DNA of 64,000 nt, taken from positions 68,504,488-68,568,487 of the forward strand of contig CP092877.1 in assembly GCA_030710605.1 (NCBI GenBank), given 5' to 3'. The translations under genes and the position numbers were made by a program. Under the pieces are notes generated by a model that made no database searches, had not been told where the DNA came from, and worked only from the letters and a program-made list of their open reading frames with translations. Below are positions 21,260 through 31,314 of this stretch, piece after piece (position 1 is the stretch's first letter; each line of letters starts with the position of its first letter). The DNA is from Cordylochernes scorpioides (taxonomy: Eukaryota > Arthropoda > Arachnida > Pseudoscorpiones > Chernetidae).

Positions 21260-21813
21260 CTGGAACACCCACATATCAACACATAACTCCAAGTAGTTTG
21301 ATACCGAGAACTCAATGGAAACGTCACTTTCCTACATTAATTCTAACTCACAAGTCGAGAACTTTATCAGGATCATTATGCGCCTACAAAGAAACACACA
21401 CAAACAAAAATCAAACATCTTCAACCTTAATTATCTGAATTTATTTTGCCAGCAAAAGAACGTTGCATCTTGCTCGAACTTATGGAAGGCACTCGATCCG
21501 TAATTATCCATCTTGAGATGAAGGGGAGGAAATCTTCCACAAAGTTTCTCCAGATCCATAATTCAGCGGTTATTCAATCAGCCACTATGACACTCATGGG
21601 CCCAACAAGACCCTAATGGTCCCAGCTTTCCATTAAAACATCCTCCCGGCTATTAGAGGCTCCGTCGATTCCATAGAAGATCGATGGGCACGAAGGGTTA
21701 GGGCAACACGATTCCATGGACAGCTAATTTTATACGTTTAATTTACCGGAAAGAGATCGGGAATTCTTACTCCTTTTTAAACGTTTTGATGAATTAACCG
21801 ATAGATATTTTGA
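21260..21813. other. intron of the agrin-like gene, no element recognised
   Basis: Ordinary sequence between exon 21047-21259 and MITE-A copy 4. The minus-strand acceptor region just right of 21261 reads TGTGGGTGTTCCAG. Nothing else is identified. Confidence 0.4.
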
Positions 21814-22025
21814 ACTCATGGACAAAACTTAAGGAAGTGAAAAGTCTTTGATGTCCCCAGTTATCTATTTTTTTTTTAATGAGACAGAGGCAATTTTGCT
21901 CACACTTGGTTATCTCGTGTGTTTTCAATAAAGTTCACTGTGTGTAAAAGAGCTTTTAGAGTTATGTCTGAATCCCGATATACATGATAAAAGGTACAAC
22001 TTCCTTAAGTTTTGTCCATGGGTGT
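21814..22025 (-). mobile_element. MITE-A copy 4, near full length
   Basis: Both terminal repeats are present (ACTCATGGACAAAACTTAAG at the left, CTTCCTTAAGTTTTGTCCAT at the right). Oriented opposite to copy 1. Lies in the agrin-like intron. Confidence 0.85.
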
Positions 22026-22687
22026 AAATACTATATGGTTGTGGATGTATATTGTATTCTAACTTGCCATCAAATTGTTCAATTGGTTGCGTTTCGAATA
22101 AAATTTGAAACGATTGTGGTGACGGAGAAAGGAAGACAGAGTAAAGTCTGACGTTCTATTTAGAGTTTCGATTTTGACAGGACTCCTCTTAGAGAAGAGA
22201 TGCCACTCTTCGAGCCGTGATCCAACTATAGCCAAGAAAGAAGTGAAACTTGGGTCAGTTGGACGAAGGAGTTTTACCAGAGAGTTTGATTGGGTAGTTG
22301 GACAATACACTTTATCCAGACGCAGACTCTGCCATTCGAGGCTGCGGCGACCATACGGACCTATATCTGTCCTGCTACACGATCTGTGAGGTCCTCCTTT
22401 TGAAGCTCTCACCTCTTGACTTCACCTGGTCACGACTTCTGTATCATAGCTACATATATGCGCCACTTTAGAAGAAACATAATAGTATGAGAGAGGGGCT
22501 GTTAGTTCAAATCATTGCGAGAATTTATACATAATAAAAACCTCACAATATATTTTAGATTCCGTATTGTGGCTCAATAAATTTTCACTATATATATATA
22601 TAAAGCATTTATATGAGCATATATGCGAATTTGAAACATAAAATTCATAAGCCATTAAGTATGGTGTAAACCAAAACCTATCTACAC
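22026..22687. other. intronic spacer, possible Penelope-like fragment
   Basis: A stretch at 22160-22260 (TTTTGACAGGACTCC..., then AGCCAAGAAAGAAGTG) loosely resembles 45925-46015 next to a hammerhead motif. The similarity is weak and the ORFs here show no family. Confidence 0.2.
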
Positions 22688-23165
22688 TGTTGACTCTGAA
22701 ACAGTCAGCACTATATACACAGAGTTGAAGTTTAAAACTAAGTTGCATATCTCCCCTGTTGACCCTGAAACAGTTAGCACTATATACACAGAGGTAAAGT
22801 TTAAATTAAGTTGCATATCTACGCTGTTGACCCTGAAACAGTCAGCACTATATACACAGAGTTGAAGTTTAAAACTAAGTTGCATATCTACGCTGTTGAC
22901 CCTGAAACAGTCAGCACTATATACACAGAGTTGAAGTTTAAACTAAGTTGCATATCTTCCCTGTTGACCCTGAAACAGTCAGCACTATATACACAGAGTT
23001 AAAGTTTAAACTAAGTTGCATATCTACGCTGTTGACCCTGAAATAGTCAGCGCTTATACACAGAGTTAAAGTTTAAACTAAGGTGCATATTTCCCCTGTT
23101 GACTTTGAAACTCAGCGCTATACACACAGAGTTAGAGTTAAAACTAAGTTGCATATCTCCGAAGT
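22688..23165 (+). repeat. 68-bp tandem repeat, about 7 units, intronic
   Basis: Unit starts CTGTTGACCCTGAAACAGTC and continues AGCACTATATACACAGAG, then AAGTTTAAACTAAGTTGCAT. Units vary by a few bases, and the outer ones are most diverged. Confidence 0.9.
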
Positions 23166-23712
23166 CGACGATTCCTTCTCCCCGCAACACCCCTTCATGA
23201 CGTCACAGGATCATAAAGAAGAAATGCCGTTTCAGACTTAATTAAGGGGCCAGCTGTCATTTTTACAGCCGTAACGGCCCTTTTATTGTCCCGCTGGAAT
23301 TAGGCTTAGCAGTAGTAGTGAGAGAGAGAAGGGTTTATGTGATTTGCATAACGGCTAAGTTGAATGCCTCGTTTAGAAGTGCCGTGATAGTAGATCGATT
23401 GAAATTGTGGAAGACATATTCCGCGATGTCTGTACTGAGATGTTTGGATAAGAAATCTATATATCACTAATCCATAGAGAAATGATAGGAGTCCATGGTT
23501 CAACGCTGTAGTTACCATAGAGTTCCCCATTTTATTCCATGTGCCTCGGTTTCCTATTTTCTGCACCTTTCTTGTTAACCATTAATGGTGCTTTAAAAAA
23601 GCTCTTAAAATCATTATTAGTATTTATCTTATAAGTCTGTTGATAATTTTATTTGAACCTCAATGTTCTTAAATATTGCATGTTATTTTTAATTTAGAAA
23701 ATTTATTAAGTA
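23166..23712. other. intronic unique sequence with CRE and octamer sites
   Basis: Not repeated elsewhere in the window. It holds a full cAMP-response palindrome TGACGTCA (23198-23205) and an octamer ATTTGCAT (23342-23349). These sites alone do not establish function. Confidence 0.25.
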
Positions 23713-23900
23713 TCCTCATGGAAAAAACTTAAGGAAGTTGTACATTTTAGCATGTATATCGGTATTTAGACACAATAACTCGGAAAGATATTTGATATAC
23801 AGTAACGTTTATTGAAGACACGAGATGAACAAGTGTGAACAAAATTGTCTCTGTCTCTCCTATAAAAAAATACGATTAAGTTTTTTTTTCCATGAGTGTA
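23713..23900 (+). mobile_element. MITE-A copy 5
   Basis: Starts CCTCATGGAAAAAACTTAAG and ends TTCCATGAGTG before TA. Interior slightly shortened. Confidence 0.8.
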
Positions 23901-24152
23901 TATTTGAAGTAAGTTAGAAATAATTTTCGAGGTGTTGTTGTTGAGAGAAAGGTAATACTTCAGAGATCTACCGCTAACTTCAAATCAACCCGCGCTATAC
24001 TGGCTGGGCTTCAGTGTCTGGCGAGTTATCAGTACAAACAGACAGAAACTTCTCACCCACTTATGATGGTTTAAAAATCACCGGGTTCGTGGATATCGCA
24101 TAACCGCCTTTGCGAGCGTCAACATGCGATAACCCTCATATTTTAAAATATA

Positions 24153-24355
24153 CACTCATGGACAAAACTTATGGAAGTGGAATGTCTTTAATGACGACGG
24201 TTGTCTCTTTTTTTAAGGAGACAGAAGCAATTTTGTTTACACTTGGTTATCTCGTTTGTTTTCAATAAAATCACTGTAGATCAAATATCTTTTAGAGTTA
24301 TTGTCTGAATCCCGATATACATGTTATAAACTTCCTTAAGTTTTGTCCATGAGTG
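24153..24355 (-). mobile_element. MITE-A copy 6, complete with TA flanks
   Basis: CACTCATGGACAAAACTTAT at the left and CTTAAGTTTTGTCCATGAGTG at the right end, with TA on both sides. This is one of the clearest copies for defining family ends. Confidence 0.9.
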
Positions 24356-24374
24356 TATTTCATGGATATATAAA

Positions 24375-24480
24375 ACTAGCCGAATGACCCGGGCAACGCC
24401 CGTGTTTTACCCGACTGTAGATGTTACAACGGTGATCCTTAGGTCGCTGGTTCAAATCCGGCTCGAGGGATTTTTTAAAA
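24375..24480 (+). mobile_element. tRNA-derived SINE, family 2 (copy 1)
   Basis: Begins ACTAGCCGAATGACCCGGGC, shared with 36852. It then has a tRNA-like T-arm (GCTGG TTCAAAT CCGGC) and a T/A-rich tail. A GC-rich body may continue to about 24590. Confidence 0.55.
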
Positions 24481-24630
24481 AAAATTTATTGGCTGCCGGC
24501 GAGCACGTGACCTCCCTGTGCGCGCGCATCCGTGACAGAGGCCGATGAGGAAAGACGGTCGTGACTATATATAGGGATATCCAATTCAAACTGGAACAGA
24601 GGGTATTTTTTAAAGTAGAGTCTCTGCATT

Positions 24631-24757
24631 GAACATGGCTAAACACGGTCTCTTTCGGAGGTGATCTCTTATCAGATACGGCCAGGCCTAGTTATGGGGA
24701 GTGATTCCATCGAGACCGAGTGTCTGATGACAGACAGGGTTTAGCCATGTTCTAGGC
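24631..24757. repeat. short inverted repeat
   Basis: GAACATGGCTAAAC near 24632 and its exact reverse complement GTTTAGCCATGTTC near 24740 flank a hairpin-poor interior. It may be a small MITE or an RNA hairpin. No second copy seen. Confidence 0.35.
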
Positions 24758-24941
24758 TAAAGTTCCTCATGGCAACTCTACTGTAATACTATAAGGTGTG
24801 CTATAGGTGGTACATGTAGTTGAAAGTCCGTTGTTACAGCACCGCCAATGGAGTCTGGGCGAACACGTTAATTAGGAAGTCTATATATGAGTACTAAGGT
24901 TGAGTAAGTAGGGTAGAGGTTAGGGACTGGCTGCCACCTAC

Positions 24942-25166
24942 CGCAGCGGCCCTGGAAGCGGACCTCGATGGAGCGCATGTCGCGGCATGCCTGTCGCCGC
25001 AGCTCGCACTCGCTGGAGTAGTCGCGGCCGTCCGAGCCGCACACCGGCCGCTGGGGAGGTCCGGCACACCTCGCGGGGCACACACACTCAGCCGAGCGGC
25101 CATCCAGCGTCGCCTTGCACTCGGCGCCGTATAGACACTGCTTGCCTTCGCAGGGGTCCCGCGTAT
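24942..25166 (-). CDS. AGRN: agrin-like exon: follistatin/Kazal unit (first)
   Basis: 225 bp, exactly 75 codons, phase 1 at both ends. The minus-strand acceptor is GTAG (AG at 25168-25167) and the donor is GTAGGT (24941-24936). The translation carries ten cysteines: DPCEGKQC, then ECKATLDG, CVCPARC, PVCGSDGRDYSSEC, a helix ELRRQAC, and a final GRC. The GSDG-x-x-Y-x-x-EC core and the preceding EGF-like hook are the follistatin/Kazal signature, and the linker wording is closest to agrin. It is 5' of the 21047-21259 exon in transcription order. The acceptor's pyrimidine tract is weak, so the exact 5' boundary could differ by a few codons. Earlier exons (NtA or upstream units) were not found in the window. 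Confidence 0.75.
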
Positions 25167-25840
25167 CTACGCACACCGCAGTGTCAACGGACAGATGCCC
25201 AGGAATGTGTTGCTGACAAAGAATATTCAAGTGGTAGTGGGGTGGTTAACTAAACTGTACCAATGGTTAAAAACTTGAATTGAAGCCGTTTTTTTTTTCT
25301 TCAAAATAATATATCTCTTCAATGACTTTCAATCCTTGCGTCAATCCAACCCTACCAGTGCAAGTAAAGAAATGGCACAAGTACACTCTATAACTACATC
25401 TACGTAGATATGTATTTACTCTATACACAGTAGTTGCTAACCCTTCCTTACCTTCCATGATTATCGCAGCTTGTACCAAGTCTACATGGAATAAGTGACA
25501 GCAACAAACTTGCACCGGAATAAGCCGAAGATGGCTTTCAATGGTAAAACATGTTAATCTTTCTCATGTGCCCTTATGCAAATACTGTCCCATATATTGC
25601 CTTAATTGGGATGCTTTTACAGAAAAGAATGATGAGAAGCAACAAGATAACTAGATTTTTTGTAAAGAAATCTTTATAGGATACGCGAAAGTGTCCTCAA
25701 ACATATTCAAGCTGCTTCAAAATCCACAATGGTGTTGGGAGGGGGGTATGTAAATAGGTAAAAGTTGGCGGCCCTATCCCCGCGGCACGGAGTGGATCTA
25801 AGTATCGGGGAGTGAAACCTGATCTCACTGTCGCCAGTTA
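25167..25840. other. intron upstream of the agrin-like exon
   Basis: No recognisable exon or repeat. Confidence 0.3.
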
Positions 25841-25844
25841 AATC

Positions 25845-26475
25845 AGCCTGGATTAATATTCTATTGCGAGACCGAAACTTGCGACGATAAAATATTCAGC
25901 GGGGTGTGTAAATAGGGAGGAGGGGGATGTAAATAAGAGAGAGACTCGAGAGCGCTAATCCGGTAGGCGTTAATTGAAAAGGAGGAAAAAGATGTAATCC
26001 ACGGAGGCGCTGGTTTCTAATCCCCGATCCTAATTGTTTAATAACTCCTGAATATTTATCATTATCATCATCATCGCCGCGCGCTCCCGGAATCGCATTA
26101 GGCCTTTTTCTCCGGGCCGGAAAATAAAAGAACGTGTGTGGTTTGGAAATGAGTCCCTTCAGGCGCACGGCGAGTGCTGTGGATTAGAGGACGTATTACT
26201 TCCGCCATTAGGTTCCAATTGGAATAATCTTTCCGCCCGCTGGACACAGCCCCCCTCTCTCTCTCATTATTAAAGTCGATTTTTATAATTTAATCTTTGC
26301 GGACATGTCTGTGTGTGTGCGGAGTCATCGAGGTTTTATTTCTCTTGGTGTCGAGGTTTTTAACTCTCTCTTCCCTTATTTTTTTCCAGCCAGAGCGCTA
26401 TTTTTCTGCCTAAATAACTTTAATAAGTTTATATTTGGTGGAAATTATGCATTAAAAAAGGAGAGGATTAAAAAA
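25845..26475. promoter_or_regulatory. candidate enhancer: cluster of six TAATCC sites
   Basis: TAATCC or its complement occurs at 25850-25855, 25956-25961, 25995-26000, 26018-26023, 26181-26186 and 26465-26470. This is the core bound by K50 homeodomains such as Otx, Bicoid and Pitx. The 25900-26280 part is GC-richer than its surroundings, unrelated to any repeat in the window, and sits 5' of the two agrin-like exons. Regulatory function is inference from motif density only. Confidence 0.35.
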
Positions 26476-27997
26476 TATATATATTTTTTCTATTAGTTCC
26501 CTTTCCCCCCCGTCTTTTTATCAAACATGGGCCGAGATTGTGAAGCCGTGGAATTGAAGCGAAGACAATTTGTGCCATCTGGGGTTTATCAAAGTGAATT
26601 GTCCTGAGGCCATTGAGATATGCTTATTTTTCTTGTCTTTCTTTTTGGACCACAAATTGGTTCTTGGTTGAGGCTTGATATCATCACTAATGCATTCTAT
26701 TCAGCAATTACACACAAATGCCGGTGGCATTTCTTGGATTTCTATCGTCCTATTCTATCAATAGATTTATAAATCGGACTACCTTGGTGATACTGACATC
26801 AATGTTGATGCATTAAGAAACACTCAACTCACTTTATTTTTATTATATCTTTTATCAAAACAAAGACATTTACATAAATAGTTCGGTGTGCTGATAATCC
26901 TTCGTGGCTAAGGTTATAAAATCATTATTTTTTTTAACGCAACATTGTGAAGATGGTATATACCATACACACACAACGAATGTTATTTTATTTATTACAT
27001 CACAGAATATTGGTTCGTACAAATACCATTCACTATTGCATTTATCTTTTACAACGATCTGTCGATTCTTTATGAATATTTAATAAACCTTTATATAAAA
27101 AGATAATTTCTTCTATAAACCAGCGCTATGGTATTCAGCACAAGTGTTGCTGTTTTCTTCTAAACCGTTTACCACTCGCGGCCATTAAAGATCATACCCG
27201 TATAATAAAATTATAATTAGGGCCTAAAGAAAGTAAACTTCAAAAATCAATTTATATGTTATTAAGCTTTCAAAAGCTCATTAATTAATATTTATTTCAT
27301 TATTTTTGCCCCCGTAGTTTTTCGTTAATTGGGGGGGGAAGGAGACGAAGAGAATTGTGTGTGCATTTAAATTCAGAAAATGAACAAAAAGTTTCGAGAC
27401 TCTCTCCTCCCCCTTATAAATCTATTTTTAAATAATTATAGGCAGTTATTATTTTACTGGAGGATAGAGAAAAACCAATTTTAACCAACTTTGAGGAATT
27501 AATGAACTTTGTGCTGGAAAATATTTTTTGGAGAAATTTCCACGGAGATGGACTTATTAAAGCGGTTGAAGAAAGAATCCTTTGTACTAGGCCTTGCCCC
27601 TGATTAAACTGGTTATCGCTTCCAATTTTTTTTTATAATTATTATTCCCCCAAATTCTTTGTAAATTAAGTAGGTGGCCAGCTTTCTTAATTAGAATTTA
27701 ATTTAATGACTGCACACATCCACACACCTCTCTCTCTCGTTTCTATAACCTTATAAACTTGAGAGAGGAAGAAGAAAAAAATCAAAGATATTCATCGTTC
27801 GGACCTTTTTGTTTTACTTCAGAACTTTTCTCTCTTGTCCTGAAAATAGCTAAGTTATAGAATTTTAATATTTTCAATGAATATTAATTTTCTTTAACGA
27901 AATTAATTTATTTTGACCAGCGGTTTGGTTAAAAGTTTAAAGGTCAACATATCACAATTATTGTGTAGCAGACTCTAAAAATCATCGTTAGTCTTTT
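26476..27997. other. unique AT-rich sequence, no gene seen
   Basis: No transposon family, ORF with family features or RNA gene is recognised in about 1.5 kb. Unusually for this window it is free of visible mobile elements. It is probably intron or upstream region of the agrin-like gene. Confidence 0.3.
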
Positions 27998-28080
27998 TTA
28001 TTATTAACTAGACGCCGACCCGGGCTTCGCCCCGGGATTGACCCATGTGCATATCTACCCGAGTGATATATATTTAGATA
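27998..28080 (+). repeat. GC-rich hairpin of SINE/LINE tail type
   Basis: CCGACCCGGGCTTCGCCCCGGG folds into a strong stem and begins CTAGACGCCGACCC, similar to the CTAGCCGAATGACCCGGGC start of SINE family 2. Probably a fragment of the same class. Confidence 0.4.
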
Positions 28081-28379
28081 AGATTTTTTTTTAAATAATT
28101 GTTTTTACTCAAGGGAATGTTTGTAGTCTAGTACGTTGATATAATCAATCTATCTGAATATTAGGAAAGGTCAGGTATTTTTTTTGTAGGGTGATGCTCT
28201 GAAAAAGAACGCTATACCACTTTATCACTAAACAAATTGGCGAGTCAAAAATAAGCAACCTAAACAATCCATTAGCTTTGCAAGATAAGAACAGAAATAG
28301 ATAAATGCATGCAAAATTTTCAACACAATTCAAAATCTTTAATCCTCATTATTTTTTTATTTTTATTTTTTTGCTTATC

Positions 28380-28660
28380 CCTAGTACACGTGGTACAGGC
28401 CATGATAAGCATGGTGGGTAGTTAGCGACTGCTTTTTACTGTAAGCGCACCACATGTCTACACATGTGAAAGCAGTTCGACTTTGCACTTACAAATGTGC
28501 CAGAGCCCCGTTTGGTTACTTGCACTCGCTGGTGGGGTTGGACTTTTGCAAGAATCGGGGGGCCATTGGAGCATTTTTTTTTTAAACAGAAAAAAGTGTC
28601 CAATGCGGGGATCGAACCCGGGTCGTAGTGGTCGTATTTTGTTTCTATTACATTACATGG
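28380..28660 (-). mobile_element. tRNA-derived SINE, family 1 (copy 2)
   Basis: Minus strand: a B-box region GGGTTCGATCCCCGCATTGG near 28620-28600, then a T run, then the body with GCAAGTAACCAAACGGGGC and CAGTCGCTAACTACCC. The best preserved T-arm of the three family-1 copies. Confidence 0.75.
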
Positions 28661-29199
28661 AATAGTTTTTTTTTTTTTCTAATAAAATTTACTGACCTCT
28701 TTGTTCACTGAAACCGAAACAATGTGTATGTTAGACCACTCTTTGTTCAACCTTACACATTGTTTAGGTCTCTTATTAGGTGCAAGATGTATACTTATGC
28801 TAAAATGGTAATTTGGGTAAACATAGGTAAATTCATGTTGGGCCAGTATTGTTCATCAAGCCAACACAGATATAACATTACGGTATGAAGCAAGTTGTGC
28901 TAAAACTAATATTTCCAATCAAATTATCAAAAAATAACACATACTATGTAATATAAACACATGTATGTAAAATAAACACAATAAAATAACCAATAATTAA
29001 AAACCATAAATTTTTCTAACACAGTATACTTCTTAAGTAAGAATACCTTACCATGAAGGTTTAAAACCCTACACATTGAAACATGTGAAAAATGTAGCAT
29101 GTGTGGTGTATGATGGGCTTGAAGAGAAAATATTTAAAAAATATATTTATTGAAACTTTTGTAATACCACACAAAATATGCATATTTACAGTTACAACT
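28661..29199. other. AT-rich sequence 3' of the Helitron remnant
   Basis: No Helitron CTRR terminus with hairpin could be recognised. The last 46 codons of the frame 29061-29609 run into it but have lost family resemblance. Confidence 0.3.
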
Positions 29200-29682
29200 T
29201 GTCTAGCACCAAAAGATGTCATTTGGAATATAGAGTTATATCTACGGATATGCAGCAAGAAGGACTTCGATAGAGGATGTAGGCCAGAGAGCAAAGAGAA
29301 AATAGGTTCTGGAGGGGACTCAATAGCAGGTAGAGAAACTCTACCTTGTTTACAACAGAGGCCAAAGGGTTCATCTCTAAATCTCAAAGCAGAGCAAAAC
29401 TGGCATACCCGAGACATTTGGCCTATATCGACAGATGAATCAGCTTTATAATCAATATGGGTATTATACTGCAAACCTGAAAACGGCTTGAGTCCAAAGC
29501 TGAATACGCTGAACAGGAACTTGCATAGTTTGTGCAGCTGCGACGCGGGCTTCAGAATACCTAAGACGGCGAAGCGCACGACGCGTCTCACTTTGAAGTG
29601 GTGTCTCAATAGCTATAGCATTCCTATATCTCCTGGAAGCAGCCGTATTCCTACCAATTAAAGGTCGGCTGCGGCGAGGCAT
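29200..29682 (-). pseudogene. Helitron Rep/helicase N-terminal fragment, frameshifted
   Basis: The Met at 29682 opens a basic, Arg-rich stretch (MPRRSRPLIGRNTAASRRYR onward) of the kind that precedes the Rep domain in Helitrons. Near 29480-29500 the frame shifts by one. The second frame continues with IGQMSRVCQFC, ALRFRDE, then CC and GRVSLP, and later IRRYN and TSFGA (29405-29205). This matches the zinc-finger-like region just before the Helitron_like_N domain. The HUH Rep motif and helicase are absent, so the copy is dead. An intron instead of a frameshift is possible but no good GT/AG pair stands out. Confidence 0.65.
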
Positions 29683-29733
29683 ATTCTGAAAAAAAAATAT
29701 TGAGATTAATAACAAAAGCTTAAAAACCAGCAA

Positions 29734-30270
29734 TTTATAAACAAAGCATAAAAAATACCTGTCTTTTTGAGGTAAAAATCAAAATTCCTAAATTTTTTCT
29801 TCAAAATAACCTTCCAGATATGTTAAAAAGATTATAAAAAACTAAAACCATATTATTAAAAAAAAAAGCTAAAAAATTAATGTACAAAACCATTTATCAT
29901 TAAAAAGCCTCAAAATAGACCAACCGCAGGACACGGCAATGAAAAAGCATGCTTTTTTGAGGAAAAAAATAGAAATAATTTTCTAAAATACAAAATACAA
30001 CCCCTATATGTTAAAAAAAAAACTATAAATAATCTAAATATAAAATACTTAATCAAATCAATTAAAATATCTTAAATAAAATTTTGAAAAAGGACCTCAA
30101 AAAGACAAATAAATGAATCTGTTAAAGAAATCCCTCGCTTATTTAAAAATATAAATAACCTATTTTTTAGATACAACCCATATATCTAGAAAATATAATA
30201 AATAAACTGTATTTAAAAGATAAAAGCAATAATTAAAAAACTCCATAAGAAAATTTAAAAAAGGACTTCA
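29734..30270. other. A-rich spacer upstream of the Helitron remnant
   Basis: Very A-rich, with imperfect internal repetition of AAAATA-type words. No gene. Confidence 0.3.
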
Positions 30271-30278
30271 ATAAATAA

Positions 30279-30735
30279 ATACCAAATATTTCGAATTAGA
30301 GCAGTTATTTTAAACGGCGAATTAGATCAGTTATATCTAAAAATGAAAATATATATAAATAAATAAAACATACAAAATATTTCAAGAGCAGTTATTAAGC
30401 TACGCTTGGCATCATAAATGTTCGCATGTAAAGCTATTTCAGGCCTTACATATTTCTAACAACCTTTTTGAAATAGGTTTTTGAAACATGGAAATTGTAA
30501 TACTTCAAATAAATAGAAATAGAGTGAACACAAATAAAACATACCAAATATTTCGAATTAGAGCAGTTATTTTAAACGGCGAATTAGATCAGTTATATCT
30601 AAAAATGAAAATATATATAAATAAATAAAACATACCAAATATTTCAAGAGAAGTTATTTTAAACGACGAATTAGATCAGTTATATCTAAAAATGAAAATA
30701 TATAAATAAATAAAACCTACCAAATATTTCAAATT
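30279..30735 (+). repeat. diffuse direct repeats of about 90 bp
   Basis: CAAATATTTCGAATTAGAGC followed by AGTTATTTTAAACGGCGAATTA and TCAGTTATATCTAAAAATGA recurs from about 30285, 30548, 30640 and 30720 with gaps. It may belong to the Helitron flank. Confidence 0.6.
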
Positions 30736-31314
30736 AGAGCAGTTAGCAAGAAGCGGAAAGTAAACACTTTTGAAAGTATAAATACTTTTACTCTGTTGAA
30801 TTTTTTTGTATTTTATCGATAACAGCAAAGTTATGTATTTTAAAGTTAGGAAAAATATTTTGATGTTAAGCAAAACCTGCTCCATCTCGTTTTACATAAA
30901 TGTTGAAAATTTGGTTGATATTGATGCATTGTAACGAAAGTTTATAGTGATGTACTCTTATGAAATTTGCATTTTATTAATATAGATATCATCATTGCCA
31001 TGATTTTTAATGGGATCCGCTGACCACGCATTTGAAATATAAAATATGATTTTAAGGAGGAGATATTAGAGACAAGGTAAAACTAAACTGGCATGGTCGG
31101 TAAAAAGACGTGTTCGCGAAAGAGCGTTTTACTGCAATTATACATTTAGAAGTATATATATATTTTTTAAAATCTCCAGATTTAAATAGAGCTGTCATAT
31201 ACACCAGGTAAGAACGACAAGTTCAACAAGACAAGTTAACGGGACTGTGATTCGAGCTGTCATCAGTGGGCGGGGCCCCGATAATGTCGGTTTTCCGTGA
31301 CAGCGTCTCTTTAC
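30736..31314. other. spacer before the minisatellite
   Basis: No gene. A GC patch TGGGCGGGGCCCC lies at 31267-31279 immediately before the array. Confidence 0.3.

Noticed and set aside
20102-23165. CRISPR-like repeats (27 bp and 68 bp arrays)
   Set aside because: Units are directly adjacent with no unique spacers, in a eukaryotic intron-rich setting.
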